Positions 49,786 through 58,584 of a DNA stretch of 64,000 bases are shown piece by piece. The notes below the pieces were generated by a model that made no database searches, was not told the DNA's origin, and saw only the letters and a list, made by a program, of their open reading frames with translations. A program made the position numbers and the translations under genes. The DNA is from Mycolicibacterium fluoranthenivorans (GTDB lineage Bacteria > Actinomycetota > Actinomycetes > Mycobacteriales > Mycobacteriaceae): the NCBI RefSeq assembly GCF_011758805.1, contig NZ_JAANOW010000004.1, positions 1 to 64,000 on the forward strand, in the 5' to 3' direction. Each line of letters opens with the position of its first letter. Within the stretch, counting starts at the first letter, position 1.

Positions 49786-50658
49786 ATGAGCATTCTCACC
49801 CCGCCCCAGGCACCCGCCGGACCACCCCCGGTGTCCGACGGCGCACGCAACGTCATCCGAGTCCTGCTGGTCGGCATCGCCGTCGTCGTCATCGCGGGTG
49901 CGCTCGGCTCCTTCGGAACGCTGGCCTGGGGGCTCAGTGCCTTCCGGGTGGTGACCGACCACCAGACGCTGCCCACCACGATCCGGTCGCTCACCCTGGA
50001 CACCGCCGATTCCCCGGTGGCCGTGCGCATCACCGCCGACCGCAACGCCACCGAACCCCGCATCGATCTGCGCATGGTGGCCTCCAGCCGCAACAGCAAT
50101 CAGTACCTGCGAGTCACCAATGACGCCAACGGCACTCATGTCACCGTGGACGGAGCCGCCGACGGGATCCTGGACTTCGGCGATCCAGGCGAGGTCACCG
50201 TCACCCTGCCGCCGGAGACCGGGCGCCGGCTCGCGCTGACGGTGCGCCAGAACACCGGCGTGTTGCTCGCCCAGGCCGACCTGGATCAGCTGACCGCGAG
50301 CACCTCGGACGGCGCGGTCGTGCTGCGCGGCGCGGTCCGTCGCGTCGAGGTGCGCGCGCAGGACGGGGATATCACCGCGCGGGAACCGATTTCGGTCGGT
50401 GAGTCCTTCGATGCGGCCACCACCGACGGTGAGATCGCGGTGAAGTTCGCGGATGTGGCGCCACGCCGGGTGGACGCGGTGACCCGCGACGGTGACATCT
50501 CGCTCTCGCTGCCCACCCCCGGCCCCTACCTGGTACACGCCCAGTCCGGTGGGTCGGCCACCGTGCGGGTACCCGAGACCAGCGATGCCGCGCGCGCCGC
50601 AGCCCAGATCAATGTCCGCTCCGATGACGGCGACGTGACCGTCGATACGCTCAGATGA
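49786..50658 (+). CDS. DUF4097-like membrane-anchored beta-repeat protein
   Basis: 290 aa. A single membrane helix (about 28-55, IRVLLVGIAVVVIAGALGSF) is followed by an extracytoplasmic domain of repeated beta units (SDGAVVLRG, QDGDITARE, TDGEIAVKF, RDGDISLSL, DDGDVTVDT), as in DUF4097 and adhesin-like parallel beta solenoids. GAAAGG lies just before ATG 49786. It lies 13 bp after the response regulator, so it may be a target or sensor partner of the two-component system (inference). Confidence 0.83.
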   Translation: MSILTPPQAPAGPPPVSDGARNVIRVLLVGIAVVVIAGALGSFGTLAWGLSAFRVVTDHQTLPTTIRSLTLDTADSPVAVRITADRNATEPRIDLRMVASSRNSNQYLRVTNDANGTHVTVDGAADGILDFGDPGEVTVTLPPETGRRLALTVRQNTGVLLAQADLDQLTASTSDGAVVLRGAVRRVEVRAQDGDITAREPISVGESFDAATTDGEIAVKFADVAPRRVDAVTRDGDISLSLPTPGPYLVHAQSGGSATVRVPETSDAARAAAQINVRSDDGDVTVDTLR

Positions 50659-51667
50659 GCGCGCCGATGATCTGGGCGGCCGGGCCCGTCGTGATACTCC
50701 GGAATCCAGTGCCGGCCCAGATATTGGTGGCCTGCGGGTCCCCGGCCCGCACCGATGCGGCGCGTACCGGACTGGTCAGGTAGTGCACCTCCGGGTATCC
50801 CAGCGGCGCCTTCTCGTCATGCTCGTCGATGAACCTGTTGCGTAAACCGCGCGCGTATCGTCCCGAGAAGGCCTTGGTGACAACGGTTTCGGTGAATGCG
50901 GGATCCTGCAGCGCGGCACGGTGCACCGGGCTGCTGCCGGCCTCGTCGGCGAGCAGGAAGGCGGTGCCCAGCTGGGCCGCGGCCGCACCGGCGTCCAGCG
51001 CCCGGCCCACATCCTGCGCCGTCACCAGGCCACCGGCGGCCACCACCGGTACCCCCGTCGCCGCGAGCACCTCGGCCAGCAGCTCATCGAGGGGTTGAGC
51101 GGCCGGGCGGGCGGCGGGATCGTAGGTGCCGCGGTGTCCACCGGCGGCCGGGCCCTGGACCGCCAACGCGTCGACACCCTTGCCCACCGCTTCCTGCGCC
51201 TCGGTGAGCGTGGTCACGGTGGCGACGGTCGTGATACCCGCGGCGCGGAGCCGGGCGGACTCCTCGGCGCTGGGCGAACCGAAGGTGAAGGACACCACCT
51301 CCGGCCGGATGTCGAGCACGACCTCGAGTTTTGCCGCCCAGTCGTCATCGTTGAACTTCGGCTCGCCCAGCGACACGCCATAGCGTGCCGCCTCACCGGC
51401 CAACTCCGCGATGTACCGGTCGATATCGCCGGGTTGCACGGCGCTGGGCTGGGGCGCAAAGAGATTCACCCCGAGAGGTCGCGTCGTGAGCTTACGGGTG
51501 GCGGTCAGCCGTTCGGCGAACGTGTCGGCCGAGAGATAGCCGGCCGCGACGAACCCGAGACCACCGGCCTCCGACCCGGCCGCGGCAAGCTCCGGGGTGG
51601 ACGGACCACCTGCCATCGGCGCCACCAGGATCGGAACCGCCAGGTCGTTCAGGTTGAACTCACCCAT
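50651..51667 (-). CDS. Nitronate monooxygenase (2-nitropropane dioxygenase family)
   Basis: 338 aa from ATG 51667 (a GTG precedes directly). FMN TIM barrel: VPILVAPMAGGPSTPELAAA, DALAVQGPAAGGHRGTYD (catalytic His/Gly region), VVAAGGLVTAQDVGRALDAG and AAAAQLGTAFLLADEA are family motifs. It oxidises alkyl nitronates such as propionate-3-nitronate. It follows the Rrf2-type regulator by 26 bp and may be its target. Confidence 0.92.
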   Translation of the reverse strand: MGEFNLNDLAVPILVAPMAGGPSTPELAAAGSEAGGLGFVAAGYLSADTFAERLTATRKLTTRPLGVNLFAPQPSAVQPGDIDRYIAELAGEAARYGVSLGEPKFNDDDWAAKLEVVLDIRPEVVSFTFGSPSAEESARLRAAGITTVATVTTLTEAQEAVGKGVDALAVQGPAAGGHRGTYDPAARPAAQPLDELLAEVLAATGVPVVAAGGLVTAQDVGRALDAGAAAAQLGTAFLLADEAGSSPVHRAALQDPAFTETVVTKAFSGRYARGLRNRFIDEHDEKAPLGYPEVHYLTSPVRAASVRAGDPQATNIWAGTGFRSITTGPAAQIIGALI

Positions 51668-51693
51668 CACCTACCGCCTTCGCTTCGTCCGTC

Positions 51694-52164
51694 TCAGCCG
51701 TGACCGCGTTCGGTCTCCTGGCCCAGGTAGTCGGCGGCCAGGGTCGCCACATGGACGGGCAGCTCACCGGTGGCCACATCGGCGAGCGTGGTCTGTTCCA
51801 GCACCGAGCGCATGCTGGCGCGCAGCGCCCGCCACACATCGGTGAGCGCCGCGGTCGGACCGGAGTACGGCAGGTCGCCCAGGCCGATATCGCGCACGCT
51901 GGCCAGCGGCCCGTCGATACAGCGCAGCACATCGGCGATGCTGATCTCGGCGGCGGGACGGGCCAACTCGTATCCACCGTCGCGGCCGCGGTGACTGCGC
52001 ACCAGCCGGTCGGTGCGCAGGTCGGAGAGGATGTCCACGAGGAACTGGGCCGGGATGCCCTGCGCCTTGGCCAGGTCATCGGTCTTGACCAGGCCACCGT
52101 CGCCGACGGTGGCCAGCTGGACCATGGCACGCACGGCGTACTCCGCCTTCGCCGACATGCGCAT
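51694..52164 (-). CDS. Rrf2-family transcriptional regulator
   Basis: 156 aa. The winged HTH is [20 protein letters not shown] and [20 protein letters not shown], then [20 protein letters not shown]. The middle region lacks the three-Cys cluster that binds Fe-S in IscR/NsrR (only one Cys is present in the protein), so it is of the cluster-less class. In operon with the nitronate monooxygenase. Confidence 0.9.
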   Translation of the reverse strand: MRMSAKAEYAVRAMVQLATVGDGGLVKTDDLAKAQGIPAQFLVDILSDLRTDRLVRSHRGRDGGYELARPAAEISIADVLRCIDGPLASVRDIGLGDLPYSGPTAALTDVWRALRASMRSVLEQTTLADVATGELPVHVATLAADYLGQETERGHG

Positions 52165-52190
52165 ACTGCGGATTCTGCCAGGCGCGCCGG

Positions 52191-52880
52191 TCAGCGCAGC
52201 GGCGGCGCCACGTTGCGCACGGTCCCGGTCATGCCGCGCACCGAGTCGGGCACCGGAATCGACGGGTCGCAGTCGGGCGCCTCCTCCGGCGTCCCGTAGG
52301 ACAGCGATAGCGGTACCACACCCGCCCAGGCACCGGCCTCGACATCGGATTCGGGGTCCTCCGACCAGCCCGCGCTAACCTTGAGCGACCAGTTGTCGGC
52401 ACCGATCGGCATCCGCAGCGCCACGCTCGCGACCAGCTCTTTGCGGGTACTCGGTCGCAGTTCGGCCACCCGTCCGGGGATGAAGGTGTCCGTCAGGGCG
52501 TTCAGGTAGTCGGCTTTCTCCGCCTCGGGGACCGCCTCGAAGGTCCCGAACAGAACGGCACTGCGGTAGCGGAATGAGGACTCGAAACCGCTGCGCGCCA
52601 CCACCACCCCGTCCAGGGTCGTCACCGACACCGCCGCGGCCGCCCCGTCCTCCAGCGCACGCAGCCACGGCGACCCCGTGGAACCGTGGATCACCAATTC
52701 GTCTGCCAGACGTGCGAATCCGATCGGGATCGCGAGGGGATGCCCGTCACGCACCAGGGCGACCGTGGCCAGCGGCGTGCTGTCGAGCAGTTCGTACAGT
52801 CCGTCTCGCGAGGTGTCCTGCTTCTCGCGGAGCCGGGTGACACGGGTGCTGGGCGGGGACGTCGGCGACTGGGTGTTCAC
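52191..52880 (-). CDS. Pyridoxamine 5'-phosphate oxidase-family flavoprotein
   Basis: 229 aa with the split beta-barrel FMN fold: [39 protein letters not shown], then a [18 protein letters not shown]-terminal part. Not a true PdxH; it belongs to the general FMN- or F420-binding relatives. Located 26 bp before the Rrf2 gene, and 91 bp after the isochorismatase-type gene. Confidence 0.88.
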   Translation of the reverse strand: MNTQSPTSPPSTRVTRLREKQDTSRDGLYELLDSTPLATVALVRDGHPLAIPIGFARLADELVIHGSTGSPWLRALEDGAAAAVSVTTLDGVVVARSGFESSFRYRSAVLFGTFEAVPEAEKADYLNALTDTFIPGRVAELRPSTRKELVASVALRMPIGADNWSLKVSAGWSEDPESDVEAGAWAGVVPLSLSYGTPEEAPDCDPSIPVPDSVRGMTGTVRNVAPPLR

Positions 52881-52971
52881 ACCCTCAAGCTTCGCCGATG
52901 ACGCACGACTGCGCCTGCCATTTTTCTGTCCGCTCCGTCACGACGCGGCCATGGCGTGCCGTGGCCAGTGC

Positions 52972-53565
52972 TCAGTCCGGGATGCCGGCGCCGTCGGCGA
53001 CCACCACGGCGAACAAGTCGGACAGCGCCGCCAAGCTGGCCGCCTGGAGGGCCGCCGCGGGCACCGGTCCGTCGACCCCGGGCAGCGAGCGGGTGGCCGT
53101 CGCCGCGGCAACCACCGTCGGCGCGAACCCCAGATTGAACGCCCCACGGGCGGTCGAGTTGACGCACATGTGTGTCATGAACCCGGCCAGGATGAGGTTC
53201 GTCGCCCCGACGGACTTCAGTTCGTTCTCCAGGTCGGTCTGCACGAACGAGTTCGGGAAATTCTTCACGATCACGGGCTCCCCGCCGCGCGGGGCGACCT
53301 GGCCGGCGATCGCACCCGACTCCCCCGCGATGTCATACAGCGAGCCGGGGCCGTCATCGTGCTGGATGTGGATGACCGGAATGCCGGCGCTGCGAGCGCG
53401 ATCCAGCAGTGCCGCGGCCTCGTCCAGCGCCGCCTGCACACCCTCCAACTCCATCACGCCCTGCGTATAAGTGTTCTGGCAGTCGATCAGCACGAGGGTG
53501 GAATCGGACCAGGCCGCGGGCACGGCGGGCAGACTGGCCAATTCACGCAGGGTCGGTCGGGTCAT
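52972..53565 (-). CDS. Isochorismatase-family cysteine hydrolase
   Basis: 197 aa. The catalytic triad is visible: Asp in STLVLIDCQNTYTQG, Lys in PVIVKNFPNSF and Cys in ILAGFMTHMCVNSTARGA, with the cis-peptide VGATNLILAGF. Substrates range from nicotinamide to isochorismate, so it cannot be named. Located 100 bp after the paoB-like stop and in the same orientation. Confidence 0.92.
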   Translation of the reverse strand: MTRPTLRELASLPAVPAAWSDSTLVLIDCQNTYTQGVMELEGVQAALDEAAALLDRARSAGIPVIHIQHDDGPGSLYDIAGESGAIAGQVAPRGGEPVIVKNFPNSFVQTDLENELKSVGATNLILAGFMTHMCVNSTARGAFNLGFAPTVVAAATATRSLPGVDGPVPAAALQAASLAALSDLFAVVVADGAGIPD

Positions 53566-53665
53566 GCCTGCACAGTAGCCAGGCCTCGATGAATTCCGCG
53601 TGACCAGGTGCGCCGCCGGTCCGGCGAGTCGGTCACCCTGGCCAACGGGATGGACCAGAGCGCGA

Positions 53666-54682
53666 TCATCCGGAGGTATCCGGGGCGGGCTCGGCCCCGC
53701 GGTCGACGGCGGCCAGGGTGAGCGCGCGCACCACGCTGTGGCGACCCAGGTCGACTTTGAAACCGTTCTGGGAAAGGGGTTGTGCGTTCACCATCGCCAG
53801 TTGCGCTGCGGTGTCGAACGTGACCGCCGTGGGCGTCTTGCCGATAAGACTTGCCTCGGCCTCGGGGAGTCGCCACGGCATGGCCGCCACTGCTCCCAAG
53901 GCCAGGGCGGCGGCGGTGATGACCCCGTCCTCGATGACGAGACCCGCCGCGACCGAGACCAGGGCGAACGCGTAGCTGTGGCGGTCACGGACTTTCAGGT
54001 ACCAGGAGTGCTCGGCGAAAGCGGAGGGCGGCAGTTCGATCCCGATGATCAGATCGTGTGGGTCCAGCGCGTTGTCGATCTCCGGGGTGCGGCCGGGCAG
54101 CACGAAGAACCGATCGATCGGGATGGTGCGCCGCCCCGTCTCGTTCTGCACATGCACGACGGCATCGAGGACGGCCAGCGCGACGGCCATATCCGACGGG
54201 TTGATCGCGACGCAATCGGCGCTCGCTCCGAAGATCGCGTGCTCACGGTTGAAACCGTGCCGCGCGGCGCAGCCACTACCCGGGTCACGCTTGTTGCAGG
54301 CGGCGAACACCGTCTGCATGAAGTAGGGGCAGCGGGTGCGCTGCAACAGATTTCCACCCGCGGTGGCCATGTTGCGTAACTGGGTGGTGGCGCCGCTGAG
54401 GATCGCGTGTGACAGCACCGGGTACTGGGTGCGGATCAGTGGATGGTTGGCGAGTGCGCTGTTGGTCACCCCGGCCTCGACGAACACCCCGCCGGTATCG
54501 GTCGAGGTGATCGACGTCAGGCCCAGACGCCGCAGATCGATCACACCGGACGGCTGCTCGACACCCCCCTTCATCAGGTCGATGAGGTTGGTCCCGCCGG
54601 CGAGGTACTTCGCTCCCGTGGTCGTGGCCGCGTCGATCGCGTCCCCGATGCTGGACGCGTGCCGGAACTCGAAGGTTTTCAC
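53666..54682 (-). CDS. paoB: Molybdenum hydroxylase FAD/4Fe-4S subunit (PaoB/YagS-like)
   Basis: 338 aa; GTG 54682 overlaps the paoA stop (GTGA). It starts VKTFEFRHASSIGDAIDAAT and holds the FAD domain (KYLAGGTNLIDLMKGGVEQP, NMATAGGNLLQRTRCP). The Cys-rich insertion (TRCPYFMQTVFAACNKRDPG then GCAARHG and SADC) is the 4Fe-4S-binding segment typical of PaoB. Middle subunit of a periplasmic or cytoplasmic aldehyde oxidoreductase. Confidence 0.88.
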   Translation of the reverse strand: MKTFEFRHASSIGDAIDAATTTGAKYLAGGTNLIDLMKGGVEQPSGVIDLRRLGLTSITSTDTGGVFVEAGVTNSALANHPLIRTQYPVLSHAILSGATTQLRNMATAGGNLLQRTRCPYFMQTVFAACNKRDPGSGCAARHGFNREHAIFGASADCVAINPSDMAVALAVLDAVVHVQNETGRRTIPIDRFFVLPGRTPEIDNALDPHDLIIGIELPPSAFAEHSWYLKVRDRHSYAFALVSVAAGLVIEDGVITAAALALGAVAAMPWRLPEAEASLIGKTPTAVTFDTAAQLAMVNAQPLSQNGFKVDLGRHSVVRALTLAAVDRGAEPAPDTSG

Positions 54683-55218
54683 GGACGCCGCTCTCCGGCG
54701 ACGCTCTCGATCGCGTCGGCGATGTTGGCGTAGGCACCGCACCGACAGATGTTGCCCGCCATCCGTTCCCGGATCTCGGGTGCGGTGAGTCGGGGGCAGC
54801 CGGTGATCACGTCGGCCCGGGATCCCTCGAAGGTGGCCATGCTCAGGTCACCTCGCTGGTACTCGGCGAGCATGGCGTGGGCGGAGGAGATCTGCCCGGG
54901 TGTGCAATACCCGCACTGGAATCCGTCACAGTCCAGAAAGGCCTGCTGCAGCGGGTGCAGGTCGACGCCGTCGGCGATGCCTTCGATGGTGAGGACATCG
55001 CTTCCGTCGACCGACGCCGCCAAGGTCAGGCAGCTGAGTACACGTTCACCGTCCAGCGACACCGTGCACGCGCCGCACAGCCCGTGATCGCACCCCTTCT
55101 TGGTCCCGGTCATGTGCAACCGCTCTCGGAGCAGGTCCAGCAACGTCGATCTGATGTCGACCGTCATCCGGTGGGTTTGGCCGTTGATGTGCAGCTCCAC
55201 CTCGGTCTCACCGCTCAT
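54679..55218 (-). CDS. paoA: Molybdenum hydroxylase 2Fe-2S subunit (PaoA/YagT-like)
   Basis: 179 aa with two 2Fe-2S clusters: plant-type CDHGLCGACTVSLDGERVLSC and the alpha-helical CGYCTPGQI...NICRCGAY. It starts SGETEVELHINGQTHRMTVD. No twin-arginine signal peptide is present, unlike E. coli PaoA, so this complex is probably cytoplasmic. Overlaps paoB and paoC-like genes. Confidence 0.9.
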   Translation of the reverse strand: MSGETEVELHINGQTHRMTVDIRSTLLDLLRERLHMTGTKKGCDHGLCGACTVSLDGERVLSCLTLAASVDGSDVLTIEGIADGVDLHPLQQAFLDCDGFQCGYCTPGQISSAHAMLAEYQRGDLSMATFEGSRADVITGCPRLTAPEIRERMAGNICRCGAYANIADAIESVAGERRP

Positions 55219-57472
55219 CGGGTGACCTCGTGTCCGCCGGCCGGTACGGGATCATCAGGTCCTCCAAGGTGATCGGCAGGTCACGCAACCGCTTGCCGGT
55301 GGCGTGGTGGATGGCGTTGGCGATGGCGGCGGGGACTCCGCAGGTGCCGATCTCACCGATGCCGCGTACGCCGATCGGATCGAGGCCGTAGTCGGGCGCG
55401 TCGACGAAGGAGATGTCGAATTCGGGCCGGTCGGCGTGTGTGGGCACGTAGTACTCACCGATCGGCAGTGCCGTCCGGTCGTCGTCGGGCACCTGTTCGA
55501 GCAAGGCCATGCCGAGTCCGAAGGTGATACCGCCCATCACCTGATTGCGGGCGAGTTTCGGGTTGAGCACCCGCCCGCAGTCCATCACCGCGACCCACCG
55601 GATCACGCTGGCACGGCCGAGGTGCTCGTCGACCTCGACTTCACAGAAGTGCACGCCGAAGGACTGAAACGCCTGCGCGCTCTGGTCCCCCGCGTCGCTG
55701 CCGGCGACGAAGGTCAACTGGTCTGCGAAGGCGCCGACCGCCGCGGGTGCGCAGGCGGCGATATCCACCCCGGCGGGGTCGGCGCCGAAGTACGGCGAGT
55801 CGGGGTCCTCGGTGAGCAGGACCAGCAATCGGCGCTTCCACTCGGTGGCAGCGGCGAAGACTGCGGAGCCCACGGTAGCGGTGGTCTGCGAGGCTCCGCT
55901 GTAAGGTGCGGCGGGGAATTCGGAGTCGCCGGACAGAAAACTCACCCGGTGCATCGGGAGTCCGGTGGCATCCGCGGCGACCTGCGTCATCACGGTACGC
56001 ACCCCGGTACCGACTTCGTGTGTGGCCGAGGAGAATTCGACATGACCGTCGGCAGACGTCAGCACCCGGCAGCCGGCGGGCATGCGCCGGCCGGGATACG
56101 TGGCGGTGGCCATCCCCCAGCCGACCTGGACACCGCCGCGCTGTAGTGAGCGCGGCGCCGCGGGCCGGTCGCGCCAACCGAAGCGCTGCGCCCCTTGTGC
56201 GTAGCAGTCGAGCAGATGCTTGCCCGACCACGGCTTGCCGCTGGCCTGATCGAGATCGGCGTGATTGCGGATCCGCAGGTCGAGCGGATCGATGTGCGCG
56301 CGCTCGGCGAGCTCATCGATGGCCACCTCGAGAGCGAACAGTCCGGGCGCCTCGCCCGGGCCACGCATGAAACATGGTGTCGGCGCGTTGATCCGGGCCG
56401 TCCGGTGCGACACGACCAGGTGCGCGGACTGGTAGAGGAACCGGGTCGACAGTCCTGCCGGCTCGCAGAAGTGCGCGACGGTCGAGGTCTCGGTCACGGT
56501 GTGGTGCTCGGTACTACCGATATGTCCGTCGCCGTCGGCGATCAGCGTCACCTCCTGGTGGGTGCGCGGGCGGTGACCCGTCGAGGTGAACATCTGATCG
56601 CGGGTGAGTACCAGCTTGACCGGCCGTTGCACCTCCCGGGCCACGACCGCGCACAGGACGACATGCATCCACAGAAAGCTCTTCGACCCGAAGGCGCCAC
56701 CCACCAAGGGCGACAGGATGCGAAGGTGATCCTCCGGTATCCCGAGGTAGGCGGCCAGGGCCATCCGTTCCCCGGCGATCCATCGCGTGGAGTCGTGGAT
56801 TGTCAGGTGATCGCCGTCCCACTGCGCGATCGTCGCCGACAGTTCGATGGGGTAATGCGCGTTCCTCGGTGTGGTGTAGCGCGCATCGACGCGCGTGACC
56901 GCGCTCTCCGGCAACGGTGCGACACCGCGCTGATCCTGGAGTTTCTCTTCTTCCAGCTTCACGAAATGGTCGGGACGATAACTGCCGTGCCTGATCTGGC
57001 CGCCCTTCTCGTCCGGCGCCGTCGGTGCGGCCAGCACCGCGGCAGCGTTCAGCAGTGCGGGCGCGGCCTGATAGGTCAGTTCGAACAGCGATGCCGCGCC
57101 GGTGGCGTTCTCCAGGCTGTCGGCGACCACCACGGCCATGTGCTGACCCACATACTGCACCGTCAGATCCGACAGCGGCGGGCGACGCTCCAGCGGCAGG
57201 TCGTACGTCAGCTCGTCGGGTAAGACCTTGAGCTCAGGGCAGTTCAGCGGGGTCAGCACATGCAGCACTCCGGGCGCCCGGCCGACCCGGTCGGCACCGG
57301 AGCGCAGGGAATCCTCGGTGACATGGCCGTGCGGGATCTCGGATTGCACCAGCACCGCGTGCACCAGACCGGGCACGGCGACGTCGGCGGTGTAGTGGGC
57401 GCGACCGGTCACTTTGTCCACGCCCTCGACACGGCTGACCGGTCGCCCCACGCTTTCCGACGCCGTCGGCAT
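55208..57472 (-). CDS. paoC: Molybdenum hydroxylase molybdopterin subunit (PaoC/YagR-like)
   Basis: 754 aa from ATG 57472, which has a GGAGGAGAGG-type ribosome site 9-17 bp upstream; an ATG at 57535 lies within the operator palindrome and is less likely. Aldehyde-oxidase/xanthine-dehydrogenase fold: RAHYTADVAVPGLVHAVLVQ, GAFGSKSFLWMH, PTPCFMRGPGEAPGLFALEV and the catalytic Glu in GVRGIGEIGTCGVPAA. It oxidises aldehydes or N-heterocycles by hydroxylation. The three subunit genes overlap by 4 to 11 bp. No XdhC-type maturation gene lies alongside. Confidence 0.9.
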   Translation of the reverse strand: MPTASESVGRPVSRVEGVDKVTGRAHYTADVAVPGLVHAVLVQSEIPHGHVTEDSLRSGADRVGRAPGVLHVLTPLNCPELKVLPDELTYDLPLERRPPLSDLTVQYVGQHMAVVVADSLENATGAASLFELTYQAAPALLNAAAVLAAPTAPDEKGGQIRHGSYRPDHFVKLEEEKLQDQRGVAPLPESAVTRVDARYTTPRNAHYPIELSATIAQWDGDHLTIHDSTRWIAGERMALAAYLGIPEDHLRILSPLVGGAFGSKSFLWMHVVLCAVVAREVQRPVKLVLTRDQMFTSTGHRPRTHQEVTLIADGDGHIGSTEHHTVTETSTVAHFCEPAGLSTRFLYQSAHLVVSHRTARINAPTPCFMRGPGEAPGLFALEVAIDELAERAHIDPLDLRIRNHADLDQASGKPWSGKHLLDCYAQGAQRFGWRDRPAAPRSLQRGGVQVGWGMATATYPGRRMPAGCRVLTSADGHVEFSSATHEVGTGVRTVMTQVAADATGLPMHRVSFLSGDSEFPAAPYSGASQTTATVGSAVFAAATEWKRRLLVLLTEDPDSPYFGADPAGVDIAACAPAAVGAFADQLTFVAGSDAGDQSAQAFQSFGVHFCEVEVDEHLGRASVIRWVAVMDCGRVLNPKLARNQVMGGITFGLGMALLEQVPDDDRTALPIGEYYVPTHADRPEFDISFVDAPDYGLDPIGVRGIGEIGTCGVPAAIANAIHHATGKRLRDLPITLEDLMIPYRPADTRSPDER

Positions 57473-57528
57473 ATCCTGTGACCTCTCCTCCGTGTCTGCC
57501 CACTCCAGCGTCGCCGCGGCGCGGTGCG

Positions 57529-57556
57529 CCGTCATCAGTCATGTGACTGATGACGG
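57529..57556. promoter_or_regulatory. 28-bp palindromic operator in a divergent promoter region
   Basis: Perfect 13-bp arms (CCGTCATCAGTCA and TGACTGATGACGG) around a central TG, exactly 57 bp from both the paoC-like ATG and the hydrolase GTG. A 21-bp stretch inside it (57535-57555) recurs with two changes at 62408-62428. Likely binding site of a dimeric regulator of both divergent genes. Confidence 0.8.
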
Positions 57557-57612
57557 GTGTCCGAGGGTGCTCTCACACTGAAGTTCGCGTCCGAACCGGG
57601 GAGGGCAGCGAC

Positions 57613-58584
57613 GTGACGGCGAACCCGCATGGCCTCGCGCTCGACCCTGCCGCGCAGGCGTTCCTGGTATCCGCCGGATCTCACCCGCTCACGCACACCC
57701 ACGCCGCGGCCGCCCAGCGTGCCGCCTGGGCCGAGCTGCAACGGGATACGTCCGGAACGGACACCGCCGCACAGATCTCCGAACGCTGGACCACAGTCGA
57801 GACACCCGACCACGGATCCCTGCGAGTCCGCATCGTCGAGCGATCGGATCGCACCGCCCCTTCGGCGGCAGTGCTGTATCTGCACGGCGGCGGCTGGGTC
57901 CGCGGAGACGCCTCGACCCACGACCGGATCGTTCGTGAGTTGGCGATCAGGTCGGGCGCCGCCGTGATCTTCCCCGAGTATGCGCTGTGCCCAGAGGTGC
58001 GCTATCCCGTCGCCCTGGAGCAGGCCTACGCCACCGCGCAGTGGGTGATCACCCGCGGCGCCGAGCACGGTCTGGACCCCGCCCGGCTCGCCGTCGCGGG
58101 CGACTCCGAGGGCGCCAACCTCGCGATCGCCGTGATACTGCTGGCGTTGCAGCGCAAGTCTTTTCAGTTCCGCCACCTGGTGGCATTCACGCCGGTCACG
58201 GACGTGGATTTCGCGACTCCGTCCTACCTGCGCTTCGCGCAGGGCTACGGCCTGCACCGGGACACCATGCAATGGCACTGGGACCAGTACGCCCCGAATC
58301 CCCAGGACCGCACGCTGGACACCGTCTGCCCGCTACGCGCCGAGGACCGCGACCTGGCGCGCTTTCCCCCGTCGTTGATCATCACCGCCGAAGCCGATGT
58401 CGTCCGTGACGAAGGCGAGGCCTTCTCAGCGCGGTTGCGCGCGGCCGGCGCCGTCTCTGCCGCGGTGCGGTACGAGGGCACGATTCACGACTTCGTGGTG
58501 GTGAACGCCCTGCGGGAGTCCGGTGCGGCCAAAGCGGCCACCGCACAGGCGGCGGCCGCGCTGGCTGCCGCGCTCAGCTGGTGA
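57613..58584 (+). CDS. Alpha/beta hydrolase, HSL-like esterase/lipase
   Basis: 323 aa from GTG 57613 (GGGGAGGG lies 9 bp upstream). Oxyanion motif HGGGWVRGD, nucleophile elbow GDSEGAN (Ser), Asp in ITAEADVVRDEG and His in TIHDFVVVNA. It is paralogous to the hydrolase at 61342-62304. Convergent with the LuxR gene by an 11-bp overlap; divergent from the molybdenum hydroxylase. Confidence 0.9.
   Translation: MTANPHGLALDPAAQAFLVSAGSHPLTHTHAAAAQRAAWAELQRDTSGTDTAAQISERWTTVETPDHGSLRVRIVERSDRTAPSAAVLYLHGGGWVRGDASTHDRIVRELAIRSGAAVIFPEYALCPEVRYPVALEQAYATAQWVITRGAEHGLDPARLAVAGDSEGANLAIAVILLALQRKSFQFRHLVAFTPVTDVDFATPSYLRFAQGYGLHRDTMQWHWDQYAPNPQDRTLDTVCPLRAEDRDLARFPPSLIITAEADVVRDEGEAFSARLRAAGAVSAAVRYEGTIHDFVVVNALRESGAAKAATAQAAAALAAALSW

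Noticed and set aside
57550..57612. An earlier ATG start for the 57613 hydrolase
   Set aside because: It would begin inside the operator palindrome and lacks a ribosome site; GTG 57613 has GGGGAGGG nearby.
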